DNA of 40,570 nucleotides from Cytobacillus praedii (GCF_001439605.1 NZ_LMBX01000036.1:465-41034); one strand, 5' to 3'. Counted from the stretch's first letter, positions 18,286 through 27,030 are shown. The notes: generated by a model not told the origin, from the letters alone. Made by a program: numbers and translations.

Positions 18286-19071
18286 ATGGTTCATGTTAAT
18301 GAATATGATGCTTTTTGTTTTGATTTAGATGGAACGATATATGTAGAAGATACATTATTACTAGGGGTTAAGGATGTTATAAGCAGTTTAAGAGATTATA
18401 ATAAAAAAGTCTTATTTATCTCAAATACTTCTATTCACACAAGAGAAACATGTAAAGAGCGTTTAGGGAAGATGGGGATAGAGGCAAGTGTAGATGAGAT
18501 CATTACAACTACTTATATGGCTGAACGTTTTTTTAAGCAAAACATTCCGAATGCTAATGTGTATGTTGTAGGTGAACATAGCTTAATAGAACAGTTAATG
18601 AATGTTTCAATTAGATTAACTACTAATCCCGTTGAAGCAACACATGTACTTGTTGGGCTAGACCGAGATTTTACGTATAAAAAATTAAGTCATGCCATGA
18701 AAGCTGTTCGAAATGGTGCAAAAATTATAGTCACAAATCCGGATATTGTTTGCCCTGTAATGGATGGCTATATTGCAGACGCTTTCGTGTTAGCACAGGC
18801 GATTGAAACGGCATCAGAGAAGAAAATTGATACGATAATTGGAAAGCCTTCAGCATATTATAGTACGGCTATTATGGATTTATTAAACATTCCAAATGAG
18901 AAATGCTTAATTATCGGTGATCGGTTGGAAACAGATATTTTGCTTGGGTTAAATAGTGGCATGAAAACATGCTTAGTATTAACAGGGGTCACGAAGAGAG
19001 CAGATATTGCAGGCACAAAAATTTATCCAGATTATGTTGTTGAAAACCTTTCAGAGTTCATGTTAGCTTAA
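18286..19071 (+). CDS. HAD superfamily phosphatase, NagD/AraL type
   Basis: A 261-residue class IIA HAD hydrolase. Motif I is FDLDGT with nucleophile D13 and acid D15, motif II is LFISNTS, the substrate cap lies between them, and the C-terminal motif is LIIGDRLETDI with the preceding GKPSAYY. The family removes phosphate from small sugar phosphates or glycerol phosphates. It is the last gene of the glpP-linked operon and is followed by a strong terminator. A role as glycerol-phosphate or overflow sugar phosphatase fits, but the substrate is not known. Confidence 0.82.
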   Translation: MVHVNEYDAFCFDLDGTIYVEDTLLLGVKDVISSLRDYNKKVLFISNTSIHTRETCKERLGKMGIEASVDEIITTTYMAERFFKQNIPNANVYVVGEHSLIEQLMNVSIRLTTNPVEATHVLVGLDRDFTYKKLSHAMKAVRNGAKIIVTNPDIVCPVMDGYIADAFVLAQAIETASEKKIDTIIGKPSAYYSTAIMDLLNIPNEKCLIIGDRLETDILLGLNSGMKTCLVLTGVTKRADIAGTKIYPDYVVENLSEFMLA

Positions 19072-19191
19072 TGTGAAATTTAAGTGGATAAGCAAATTAA
19101 TTAGATTATTTATTTATTTATCTATCAACTACAAAACCCCACTGAAATAAGGTGTCGACTAGTTTATGATTGTATTTTAACTAAGTAATTC

Positions 19192-19219
19192 ACCCCCTTC
19201 TATGAAAGAAGGGGGTTTT
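19192..19219 (+). terminator. Terminator of the importer operon
   Basis: The arms CCCCCTTCT (19193-19201) and AGAAGGGGG (19207-19215), with a 5-base loop, are followed by TTTT. It lies 120 bases after the HAD gene and before the convergent DUF4097 gene; the 120 bases between show nothing else. Confidence 0.85.
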
Positions 19220-19278
19220 GCTATTATTGACTTCATTCAAATCGATTATCAATCAGTGAAATTCAATAGAATGATTGG

Positions 19279-20106
19279 CTACTTTATCAAAACTGCACCA
19301 TCTTTTGTTTCAGCTGAAAGCATATTATCCCCTTTGCCAATAATATGTGTTTTCTTATTATAATTTGGCAGCATTATTTCAATATCTTCACCAGCTGTTG
19401 TAATCCGAAGGGAGTCGGGTGCTTTTTTATAGTGTATTCGAATATCTCCTGAAGTACTTTTTGCTTGTAATTTTGGCTGTTCTTTTGCCTCTGTTATATT
19501 AATTTGTCCATCAACTGTTTGTATCTTATGGTTGATGCCTGTGCTATCTTTTATGGAGACATCACCTGCATTTGTGGTGATTGAAAAATCTTCAATCGAA
19601 CTTTTCGCAATGGATACACTGCCATCTTTTGTTTGGATATTTGCATTTGAGATGGACATATTTTTAAGAATGGCATCACCTGCAGCTGTTTTTATTTCTA
19701 CTGAATCCAGCACTAATTTATTAATGGTAGAGTTCCCGTCAACCGTATGAAGTGTGAGTGTTTTAAGCTGACCCTTAGGAATTTGTACGAGAATAGTAGG
19801 TGTCTGACGAAGATGAATATAATCTGTCCATTTTTTCTTTTGTTGTTGTTCTTCCACCACGAATCTTTCGTTTTCTTCGCGAATGCCTACCCTTTTTTTA
19901 TTTAATTGATGTCCTTTTATTTGTACATGTATTTTATCATCAGGTGAGCTGGTAAAATCGATATTTAGCATATCAAGCTTCACATCAATATGTGAGATTG
20001 ATTTGTACTCGCCGATTGTTATGGTTTTTGCAGGTTGTTTCATAAATAGATAAATACTTGCACCGATGAACCCGGGTAATAGTACGGCTAACATAGTTTT
20101 TTTCAT
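19279..20106 (-). CDS. DUF4097 beta-strand repeat protein with N-terminal anchor
   Basis: A 275-residue protein with one N-terminal hydrophobic helix (about residues 4-22), so it is probably anchored in the membrane with the rest outside. The rest is a series of repeated strands of the DUF4097 type, such as TLHTVDGNS, IKTAAGDAILKN, IQTKDGSVSI, ITTNAGDVSI and IQTVDGQINI, which predict a right-handed beta-helix. The start overlaps the permease stop by four bases. Such proteins often accompany ABC-2 or PspC/PadR envelope-stress modules. Function unknown; a sensor or scaffold for the exporter is an inference. Confidence 0.8.
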   Translation of the reverse strand: MKKTMLAVLLPGFIGASIYLFMKQPAKTITIGEYKSISHIDVKLDMLNIDFTSSPDDKIHVQIKGHQLNKKRVGIREENERFVVEEQQQKKKWTDYIHLRQTPTILVQIPKGQLKTLTLHTVDGNSTINKLVLDSVEIKTAAGDAILKNMSISNANIQTKDGSVSIAKSSIEDFSITTNAGDVSIKDSTGINHKIQTVDGQINITEAKEQPKLQAKSTSGDIRIHYKKAPDSLRITTAGEDIEIMLPNYNKKTHIIGKGDNMLSAETKDGAVLIK

Positions 20107-20795
20107 GATGAAACATCCTGTCTATCAATATTGCGAAAGGATAAATAAGCAATGCCAATTCCAAGCAGAGCTAGAATCAGCGGGATGATGACAACATCAG
20201 CCAGGCTAAATGTCTTTCCGCTATCTGAAACTGTTGAATTTACTAAAACGCCAATAATGACAGCTGAGGTGATCGTTGTCGCTGTTGATTTTTTCCGCAT
20301 GCCGAAAAATAATGGAATTAGTGCAATCGCACCCATCGAAAATGCGTTTGTTATTGTTTTTGGAAAAGTGGCTACTATTTCTTGCCAAGTAATTGTGCCT
20401 GCAAATAGTCCGAGTGAAGGCTGCAAAAATAATGTAGTCACTTGCATAAGACAAATACCAATCAATAAACTTCCTGTCGTAAAGGTATAGGCAAGAATTA
20501 ATTTAGCCAGTAACAATTTTTTTCGCTGGATTGGGTAGGTGAATAGCACTTGCATCGTTTTTGTTCGAAATTCCGAAATGACTAAACGCGAGAGAATGAC
20601 ACTGCCAAATGTAATGAATGTAATATTGGTGATAACTGTAATAAGTGACATGAATTCTTGGAATGAACCCATATCCCCGCTGTCAATGGCTATTAATGTG
20701 ACAAAACCATAAATGCCCAAAATACAGCATACAAAGGTTTTAAAATAACGTGTCATCTGATTTTTGTTCCACTCAAGCTTCATAATCTGCAGCAT
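20103..20795 (-). CDS. ABC-2 type exporter permease
   Basis: A membrane permease of about 230 residues with six hydrophobic segments and the ABC-2 pattern: a cytoplasmic start MKLEWNKNQMTRYFKTF, then LVISEFRTKTMQVLFTYPIQRKKLLLAKL. This is typical of bacitracin or lantibiotic exporter permeases (BcrB/LanE types). I start at ATG 20795, where GGAGG lies 8 bases upstream, not at 20825. Its start overlaps the end of the ATPase gene by 23 bases. The ATPase and this permease make one exporter, divergent from a two-component system. Confidence 0.82.
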   Translation of the reverse strand: MLQIMKLEWNKNQMTRYFKTFVCCILGIYGFVTLIAIDSGDMGSFQEFMSLITVITNITFITFGSVILSRLVISEFRTKTMQVLFTYPIQRKKLLLAKLILAYTFTTGSLLIGICLMQVTTLFLQPSLGLFAGTITWQEIVATFPKTITNAFSMGAIALIPLFFGMRKKSTATTITSAVIIGVLVNSTVSDSGKTFSLADVVIIPLILALLGIGIAYLSFRNIDRQDVSS

Positions 20796-21708
20796 TTGTG
20801 ATCCCTCCATTAATGCGGCGAACAAAGTATTCTTCCAATGTTTGCTGCCTTATTTCCACTTTCTCGATATCTACCCCATGAAGAATTAAATGCTTTGTCA
20901 TGGAGGTTGCCTTTTCATTTATTTTTGTAATCTGCAACGAATTTTGGCTAAGGATTTGTACTTTTGCACCAAACCCATCCTCTAGTAAACGCTTTGCCTT
21001 ATCAGTGTCACTCACTACAATTTCAACCGTTGGCTGTTGCAGCTTGCGGAGCTCAGTCATTGTGATTTCTTCAATTAATTTACCATGATGTAATATGCCA
21101 ATTGTATCTGCAATGGACTCAATTTCAGAGACAATATGACTGGAAATGATAAGGGTCATTCCATACTGTTTTTTTAATTTGATAAATAACTCACGCATTT
21201 CTTTTATGCCAATTGGATCCAGCCCATTAACTGGCTCATCCAATATTAATATTTTGGGTTTTGTGACAATTGCACGTGCAATTGCTAGGCGTTGGCGCAT
21301 ACCGAGTGAAAATTCTTTTACTTTCTTCTTCTCTATCTCCCTGAGTCCTACAATTTCTAAAACCTTAACGATGTGATTATGATCTTTATATCCTATATAT
21401 GCACAATGCAATTGCAGGTTTTGATAGGCGGTAAGGTCGTCGTAAAATACTGGATATTCAATTAAACTGCCAATGTCTTTCAAATAGTGATAAGAATCTT
21501 TAGTGATATGCTCGTTTTGAATAATGATTTCACCGGAGGTCGGTTTAACTAAGTTTAATATCATTTTCATTATCGTGGTTTTACCAGCACCATTTGGTCC
21601 AAGAAACCCATAAATTTCTCCTTCTTTTATATTCATGTTTACACTGGTAATGACAGATTCGAGTGTAAATCGTTTTGTTAACTGGTGTGTCTGAATAATA
21701 TTGGTCAT
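20773..21708 (-). CDS. ABC exporter ATPase, BcrA-like
   Basis: A 311-residue ATPase with Walker A GPNGAGKTT (residues 37-45), the signature FSLGMRQRLAIARA and Walker B ILILDEPVNGLDP. A C-terminal accessory domain of about 90 residues carries the family tail motif LEEYFVRRI. This type pairs with ABC-2 permeases to remove peptide antibiotics such as bacitracin or lantibiotics from the membrane. Its gene starts 150 bases from the divergent response regulator, a layout in which the regulator commonly controls the exporter. Substrate unknown. Confidence 0.88.
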   Translation of the reverse strand: MTNIIQTHQLTKRFTLESVITSVNMNIKEGEIYGFLGPNGAGKTTIMKMILNLVKPTSGEIIIQNEHITKDSYHYLKDIGSLIEYPVFYDDLTAYQNLQLHCAYIGYKDHNHIVKVLEIVGLREIEKKKVKEFSLGMRQRLAIARAIVTKPKILILDEPVNGLDPIGIKEMRELFIKLKKQYGMTLIISSHIVSEIESIADTIGILHHGKLIEEITMTELRKLQQPTVEIVVSDTDKAKRLLEDGFGAKVQILSQNSLQITKINEKATSMTKHLILHGVDIEKVEIRQQTLEEYFVRRINGGITNAADYEA

Positions 21709-21860
21709 ACAAAAGCCTCCTGTTTCTATTTGCTTATCTACAGCTTAAAAGATGAAAGTAAAAACAAAGTAAACAGAATGGAAAATGTACGTAATTTTTA
21801 TTTGAAAAGTAGGTGGTAGTGGGAAAAAATGCTAAAATGAAAATAAAAAGAGGAAAATGT

Positions 21861-22583
21861 ATGAAAGATCATGCAAGGATTTTAATTGTGGATGATGAAA
21901 TTGGCATTTTAAAAATGCTAGATATCACATTGAAAAGAGAGCACTTTTCCCATATTACAACAGTACCAACAAAAGAAGAAGCATTGCGGGCTTTAAAGGA
22001 GAAAGAATTTGATATTATTTTATTAGATGTCATGCTGCCAGATGGGGATGGGTTTGCATTATGTTCAGCCATTCGTCAGCAAACGACTGCGCCCATTTTA
22101 TTTATTAGTGCACGTTCTAGTGACTTTGATAAATTAACAGGTCTTAGTGTGGGTGGGGACGATTATATTACAAAGCCTTTTAATCCACTTGAAGTTGTGG
22201 CGAGAATACGTGCTATTTTGCGCAGACAGAGAGTGTACGAAAATAAGATAGGGCAATTTGAAAAGAAAAGCTATGAATACAGCACATTTTCATTTTCACC
22301 TGATGAGGCTTTATTAACTGTGCATGGGGAAGTAGTAAAAGCTACTGCAAAGGAATTAGAATTATTGCTTTTCTTTTGTAAAAACCCAAACCGTGTATTT
22401 ACTACCTCAAAAATTTATGAGCTTGTTTGGGGAGAGGATGTGTTTGGAGAAGAGAAAACGGTCACAATCCATATTGCAAAGCTGCGAAAAAAATTAGGTG
22501 ATCATTCGAAAAATCCAACGATTATTGTTAACTTGCGGGGCATTGGCTATAAGTTTATTCCTCCAACAGGTGATGCAAGGTGA
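21861..22583 (+). CDS. OmpR-family response regulator
   Basis: A 240-residue regulator with an N-terminal receiver and a C-terminal winged helix (trans_reg_C). Phosphoacceptor D56 is in IILLDVMLPDGDG, acidic D11 and D12 are in LIVDDE, and the conserved Lys is in YITKPF. The recognition part is EKTVTIHIAKLRKKLGD. ATG 21861 is favoured by AGAGGA just upstream and by the family N-terminus; the frame is open to GTG 21813. It overlaps the kinase start by four bases. It probably regulates the divergent exporter. Confidence 0.9.
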   Translation: MKDHARILIVDDEIGILKMLDITLKREHFSHITTVPTKEEALRALKEKEFDIILLDVMLPDGDGFALCSAIRQQTTAPILFISARSSDFDKLTGLSVGGDDYITKPFNPLEVVARIRAILRRQRVYENKIGQFEKKSYEYSTFSFSPDEALLTVHGEVVKATAKELELLLFFCKNPNRVFTTSKIYELVWGEDVFGEEKTVTIHIAKLRKKLGDHSKNPTIIVNLRGIGYKFIPPTGDAR

Positions 22584-23680
22584 AAGTTCAACACCGCTTT
22601 ATTCGGTACCTATTATTAGGATTTGCTTTTTGGTTATTGGTTTTAACTATCATAATACCAATTATAATGCAGCTTATTTTACCAAAGTTCGGGCTTGTCG
22701 GTGAGAAATATGAGTGGATCGTACCAATTATTATTTGTATTGTGACACTGTTATGCATCATTCTATTTGGCTGGTATTTTGGAAGTCCCTTAATGCTTGT
22801 GATGAAGGGGATTAATCAGCTTGCTCATGAGGATTTTACTGCTCTTCAAGAGCAAAAAAAAATATATACACGTAAAGGGAAGTTGAAAATTCGCTATCGA
22901 TTATATCAGGAAGTGATCACACAGCTTTCTGACCTGCGATTACGGCTAGAAAAGGCAAAGGACGAACGTGAGCAGGTAGAAGAGGCGAAGCGGGATTGGA
23001 TTGCAGGAGTTTCACATGATTTAAAAACACCATTAACCTATATTAAAGGATATTCTAAATTATTGCTAAGCCCGGATTATAATTGGTCAAAAGAGGAGCA
23101 GCATAATTTCATTCAAGAAATTGATGATAAAGGGACACATATGGAGCAGCTTGTGGAAGATCTAAATTTAGCAATACGTTTTGAGGGGGCACAATTGATG
23201 CCCATTAATAAAATAGCACAAAATATTGTTACTTTTGTCCAACAAGTGCTGGCTGATGTTAGCAATGATTTGCGAGCGCAAAAACATCAATTTGAAATGT
23301 ATACGGAACTCGATAAATTAGTGATGGAAATTGATTCTCATTTATTAAAACGGGCACTGCAAAATATATATATAAATGCGGTAATCCACAATGAATCACC
23401 TATTACAATTACAACTACCTTGAAAAAGGACCAAAATAGTTTAACTATTTGTATCCAAGATAATGGAATCGGTTTGACAAAGGAAACTCAGCAGAATTTG
23501 TTTAATCGTTATTACCGGGGCACAACGACCGAACAAAAATCTGAAGGAACAGGGTTAGGTATGGCGATTGTGAAAAGTTTAATTGAGGCGCATGAGGGTG
23601 TAATTGAAGTAGAGAGCGTAATACAGCAAGGGACAACATTCACAATCATACTACCCATTAATAATGTAATATCTCCATGA
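22580..23680 (+). CDS. Intramembrane-sensing type histidine kinase
   Basis: A 366-residue sensor kinase. Two membrane helices (about residues 10-33 and 46-67) are separated by only about 12 residues, so there is no real external sensor domain. A HAMP-like segment follows, then the H box VSHDLKTPL with H146, and the ATPase domain with NIYINAVIHN, DNGIGL and GTGLGMAI. Kinases of this build usually sense cell-envelope damage or take their signal from a partner ABC exporter. The GTG start overlaps the regulator stop by four bases. The divergent exporter with DUF4097 protein is the likely partner. Confidence 0.88.
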   Translation: MKVQHRFIRYLLLGFAFWLLVLTIIIPIIMQLILPKFGLVGEKYEWIVPIIICIVTLLCIILFGWYFGSPLMLVMKGINQLAHEDFTALQEQKKIYTRKGKLKIRYRLYQEVITQLSDLRLRLEKAKDEREQVEEAKRDWIAGVSHDLKTPLTYIKGYSKLLLSPDYNWSKEEQHNFIQEIDDKGTHMEQLVEDLNLAIRFEGAQLMPINKIAQNIVTFVQQVLADVSNDLRAQKHQFEMYTELDKLVMEIDSHLLKRALQNIYINAVIHNESPITITTTLKKDQNSLTICIQDNGIGLTKETQQNLFNRYYRGTTTEQKSEGTGLGMAIVKSLIEAHEGVIEVESVIQQGTTFTIILPINNVISP

Positions 23681-23767
23681 AACCCTTAAAGGATAAGTTC
23701 TTTGAGCTGTATAAGATATAACTGGTTTTGTAAGTGGAATACTGCCATTTTGCTAACATCGAGGATA

Positions 23768-23821
23768 TTATTCGAAGCTTTTCAAAAGTTTATTGAACTT
23801 TTGAGAGGCTTCTTTTGTATT
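23768..23821 (-). pseudogene. Remnant of a tyrosine recombinase gene, 3' end (copy 4)
   Basis: The minus strand reads TKEASQKFNKLLKSFE and TAA (23768-23770), again the integrase C-terminal helix. The flanking bases match those of copy 1 (GGTTTTGTA and TTGCTAACAT motifs in the same order), so similarity reaches about 60 bases beyond the gene end. It stands 90 bases after the kinase gene. Confidence 0.65.
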
Positions 23822-23939
23822 GCACCCAACTTTAATCTTCCATCGAGTAATAGTAAATCCTTTTGCTCAAATTCTGAGGTAGCTGCCATAGATGTTCTTC
23901 AAAAAAGAAGACTAGGATAACATCCTTAGCCTTCAAGTA

Positions 23940-24719
23940 TTAATCCTCAACCAGAAATTCAATATCGAAATGCGGAACAGTATTTCTAAGAATTTCTTCA
24001 AATAAGTATTTATCCCCAATGCCCTTTTCTACATATTCAGCGTAAAGTGCGTGTTCTTCCAGGAAGATTTTTTCTCCATTTATGTAATAATCGAAAACCT
24101 TTCCTCCTTCAAATCGTTTAATCATCATATTTACATTAGGAACAGATGCTAAGATTTTTTCTTTTGTTTCGTTAACAATCTTTAATTCCTCTCCATCTGT
24201 TAATGCCTCTGGAAAGTCAAAATTCACGATTAAGTATAACGGTGAATTATCAAAAACACTTTGTAACGTAATATCTTTAAATTTATAAATATCCTTATAG
24301 TTCTCAAATAGTTTATCCGGGTTTTCATCATAAGCAATATTCATCATCGATCCACTAAGGTTAGAATTATTTAAATAAATAGATTCAGGTGCATCGCCTA
24401 CTATGGCTCTTATTTTTTTAGTATAGAGCGCATTTAAATGTGGACCTATACTGTTCAATAGTGGATCATCATTCTCCATATGAAAGATTTGTTTGTTGCC
24501 TTCATTATCTTCATAAGCAATCTCCCAAGCTATGAAGTTTTCATTATAGTCTCCTGCTGCAATAGCTTTATTATGTTCATTTGATGTGTTCAATACTGTC
24601 CAATCCCCAAGCGTATAATCTAAGAAGTCCTTATATTTAACAGTGTAGTCCTCCGTAAATTCTCTAGTACAGCCGCTCAGTATAATTAAGACAAGAAAGA
24701 GTGCTGATAATTTCTTCAT
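23940..24719 (-). CDS. Predicted lipoprotein of unknown function
   Basis: I do not recognise this protein. ATG 24719 with GGGAG upstream gives 259 residues starting MKKLSALFLVLIILSGC, a signal peptide ending in lipobox LSGC with Cys17, so it is a membrane-anchored extracellular lipoprotein. The frame is open upstream to 24827, but that extension would hide the signal peptide. The mature part is acidic, with DYTVKYKDFLDYTLGDW near its start and a C-terminal VPHFDIEFLVED. It lies opposite to and 144 bases from a membrane protein gene. No domain name can be supported. Confidence 0.75.
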   Translation of the reverse strand: MKKLSALFLVLIILSGCTREFTEDYTVKYKDFLDYTLGDWTVLNTSNEHNKAIAAGDYNENFIAWEIAYEDNEGNKQIFHMENDDPLLNSIGPHLNALYTKKIRAIVGDAPESIYLNNSNLSGSMMNIAYDENPDKLFENYKDIYKFKDITLQSVFDNSPLYLIVNFDFPEALTDGEELKIVNETKEKILASVPNVNMMIKRFEGGKVFDYYINGEKIFLEEHALYAEYVEKGIGDKYLFEEILRNTVPHFDIEFLVED

Positions 24720-24863
24720 TGTGTTCTCCCTCGTAATTCTAGCATTATAAATAATAATATATTTTAAATCATTTCCCATGGAAAACGAAGGGTATAGACG
24801 CATAGCGCAGGGAAATGCTGGTAACATTATAAAGGGACATCCACTCTAAGGAGAGAATAATCC

Positions 24864-26123
24864 ATGCCACATCAGAAGTTCGAGTCAGGGAACATAAAAC
24901 CTCGCTATTCCAAAGGGAAGATCTCTGTATTTGGGATCAACTCGGTATATCCACGCACACCTTGGATTGTAGCCTGGTGGTCAGCTGCCTTTCCAGGGTT
25001 TGGGCATATGTTTGTTGGCAAGTATCTACATGGGTTTATTCTAATTATTTGGGAGCTTGTGGTAAATGAAAAATCCAATCTAAACATGGGCATTGCCTTA
25101 TCCTTTCTTGGCAGATTTGAGGAGGCAAAAACTCAATTAAATCAGGACTGGTGTCTGCTTTATATCGCCGTCTATGTATATTGTATCTGGGACAGTTACC
25201 GTTGTGCGGTTGAGATCAATAAAAGTCACGTGCTGGCAGAAGTTGAAGATGCACCTATTGCACCATCAGATGTTAGTTTTTTTGATGTGGTCATTCTCGA
25301 CAAGAAAAATCCTTGGGTGGGAATGGCATGGTCAGCTTTCACACCTGGATTAGGGCAATTATATGGTGGCAGTACGATTGTTGGCACATTCATATTGGCC
25401 TGGTGGATATTTGTTTGCTATAAGGCAGTGGCCGTACGTGCCTGGCTCCATTCATTCCTTGGAGAATTTAGCTCAACAGCAATGGTGGACTGGCAATGGT
25501 TCCTCTTCCTGCCTTCAATGTACGTTTTTGCCATTTACCAAGCGTATACATCAGTAAATGAAAGCAATATTTTATTCGATATTGAACAAATACGGTTTCT
25601 TAGAGTGAGGGCTGCTAACTTGAACCAGCTAAACACAATCGATAACGAAGTAGTACAAATAATTGCAACCTTTGAACATTCCCCTTTTGTAGAGATGGCA
25701 ATCCATGATATTGAGAAGTTGGGAGTACCATCCCAGAATATCGTTGCGCTGCCTCTGGAAAACCTTGAATCCCAAGCACATATTCTTGACTCCATTCATC
25801 GGGTGGATGGCAGAAGTATTCTGGATGGGGCGATGATGTGCGGTACGATCTTTGCAGTATTGGGGGCAATTTATGGATTCATCTTATACTGGGGACCAAT
25901 CATTTGGGGGTTGCTTGGCTTAGCAGGAGGATTCTTCTTGGGATTGGCAATCGAATTAGCACTCAATAGAAAGAAACTAAAAGTTTTTGCGAGCCGTAAA
26001 AGTGAGGTTATTATCGAGGTAACATGTAATGCCTCACTCAAGAACGAACTGATTAAAGCCCTTAAATCAAGGAAGGCTATGGGGTTTGTGATAATGCCTA
26101 AACAAGTAAGATCTTATCTATAA
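24864..26123 (+). CDS. Membrane protein with duplicated TM2-like segments
   Basis: A 419-residue membrane protein not known to me. Two copies of a segment resembling TM2/DUF5683 hydrophobic modules occur: TPWIVAWWSAAFPGFGHMFVG from residue 32 (21 residues, read as TPWIVAWWSAAF plus PGFGHMFVG) and NPWVGMAWSAFTPGLGQLYGG from 149 (NPWVGMAWSAF plus TPGLGQLYGG). Each is followed by a second helix and by similar segments YCIWDSYRCAVEIN and YVFAIYQAYTSVNESN, so residues about 30-120 and 147-235 are an internal duplication. A soluble part (263-300) and a Gly-rich double-helix hairpin (322-366) follow. GGAGAG lies before ATG 24864. The role is unknown. Confidence 0.72.
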   Translation: MPHQKFESGNIKPRYSKGKISVFGINSVYPRTPWIVAWWSAAFPGFGHMFVGKYLHGFILIIWELVVNEKSNLNMGIALSFLGRFEEAKTQLNQDWCLLYIAVYVYCIWDSYRCAVEINKSHVLAEVEDAPIAPSDVSFFDVVILDKKNPWVGMAWSAFTPGLGQLYGGSTIVGTFILAWWIFVCYKAVAVRAWLHSFLGEFSSTAMVDWQWFLFLPSMYVFAIYQAYTSVNESNILFDIEQIRFLRVRAANLNQLNTIDNEVVQIIATFEHSPFVEMAIHDIEKLGVPSQNIVALPLENLESQAHILDSIHRVDGRSILDGAMMCGTIFAVLGAIYGFILYWGPIIWGLLGLAGGFFLGLAIELALNRKKLKVFASRKSEVIIEVTCNASLKNELIKALKSRKAMGFVIMPKQVRSYL

Positions 26124-26161
26124 CTGCAGAATTAAAAACTATATATGCTCTGTAACGCAAA

Positions 26162-26193
26162 AGAAGTAACACGCTATGAGTTCGGTTACTTCT
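26162..26193. terminator. Terminator after the membrane protein gene
   Basis: AGAAGTAAC (26162-26170) pairs with GTTACTTCT (26185-26193), followed by an AT-rich tail TATTTATTTTG. It serves the plus-strand gene ending at 26123. Confidence 0.6.
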
Positions 26194-26295
26194 ATTTATT
26201 TTGTCCAATGATAGTACCACTAATTTAGATGATACTATTGCTAGGACAGTGACAGAAGTGGATGAAATTTAAGCGCCCAGATAAATAGTAAGAAG

Positions 26296-26859
26296 CTAGG
26301 CATTCTCAACTTTTAACTGTCTCCTAGTCATCCACCGCGACAGTTGCTGTGCAATATATTCAGAGCTATAATGTTTTCCATCGCGAATCCACCACATTAA
26401 AATTCCTAGAATCGAGGATGCGATAATATCTTTTGAAACAGCATCTTCTGTTACGATTTTTCGCAGATCGCGCCTAGCTTGAACGAAGTCTACGATAAAG
26501 TTATGAAGCTTCTTTTGGAAAGCCTTTTCTTCGAATAACACGGATAAGTATTTTCGATGTTGATAGAAATAATCCAAAAAGGTAATCATTTGTTCATCTG
26601 AATTTATAGATTCTAGCTGTAGTAACGGTGACAACTTATTAGACAGATCGTCGAAAACATCATAAACGACATGCTTCAATAAATCCCGCATATCTAAATA
26701 ATGCAAGTAGAATGTAGCACGATTTAATTCTGCTTTTGCAGTTACTTTTTGAACAGTTAATTCCTGTAAATCTTGTGATTCAATTAATAATGATTGAACC
26801 GCTTCCTTCAATAGACGTTTGGAGCGAATAGCACGTGGGTCCTCTTTTTTTACCGACAT
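26296..26859 (-). CDS. TetR family transcriptional regulator
   Basis: A 187-residue repressor with the N-terminal TetR helix-turn-helix: RSKRLLKEAVQSLL, then LTVQKVTAKAELNRATFYLHY, cut here as LTVQKVTAKAELNRAT with recognition helix ending in FYLHY. The C-terminal ligand domain begins with DLLKHVVYDV. AAGGAGG precedes the ATG. It is divergent from a DHA2 drug exporter with a 171-base shared spacer, so it most likely represses that gene, in the manner of LmrA and LmrB of B. subtilis. The ligand is unknown. Confidence 0.88.
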   Translation of the reverse strand: MSVKKEDPRAIRSKRLLKEAVQSLLIESQDLQELTVQKVTAKAELNRATFYLHYLDMRDLLKHVVYDVFDDLSNKLSPLLQLESINSDEQMITFLDYFYQHRKYLSVLFEEKAFQKKLHNFIVDFVQARRDLRKIVTEDAVSKDIIASSILGILMWWIRDGKHYSSEYIAQQLSRWMTRRQLKVENA

Positions 26860-27030
26860 TTTAATGCCTCCTTTATCTATTAAACAAACATTTTAACAAC
26901 ACATGAAAAAAAACTGTTGCATAGTTGACGCTTTATTAAAAAATGTTGGTGGTTTCTTCATTTAAAAGTTGTTACAATTCATTTTATCGTCATTGTGTTG
27001 ATAAAGTAAAGAGGAGGTCTATGAGTTTCT

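Noticed and set aside
9858..23821. Spaced similar sequences considered as a CRISPR array
   Set aside because: Copies are kilobases apart and encode integrase C-terminal residues; there are no regular repeats and spacers and no cas genes.
24720..24827. Longer start of the lipoprotein gene at 24827
   Set aside because: It would place 36 residues before a clear signal peptide and lipobox; ATG 24719 has its own ribosome binding site.
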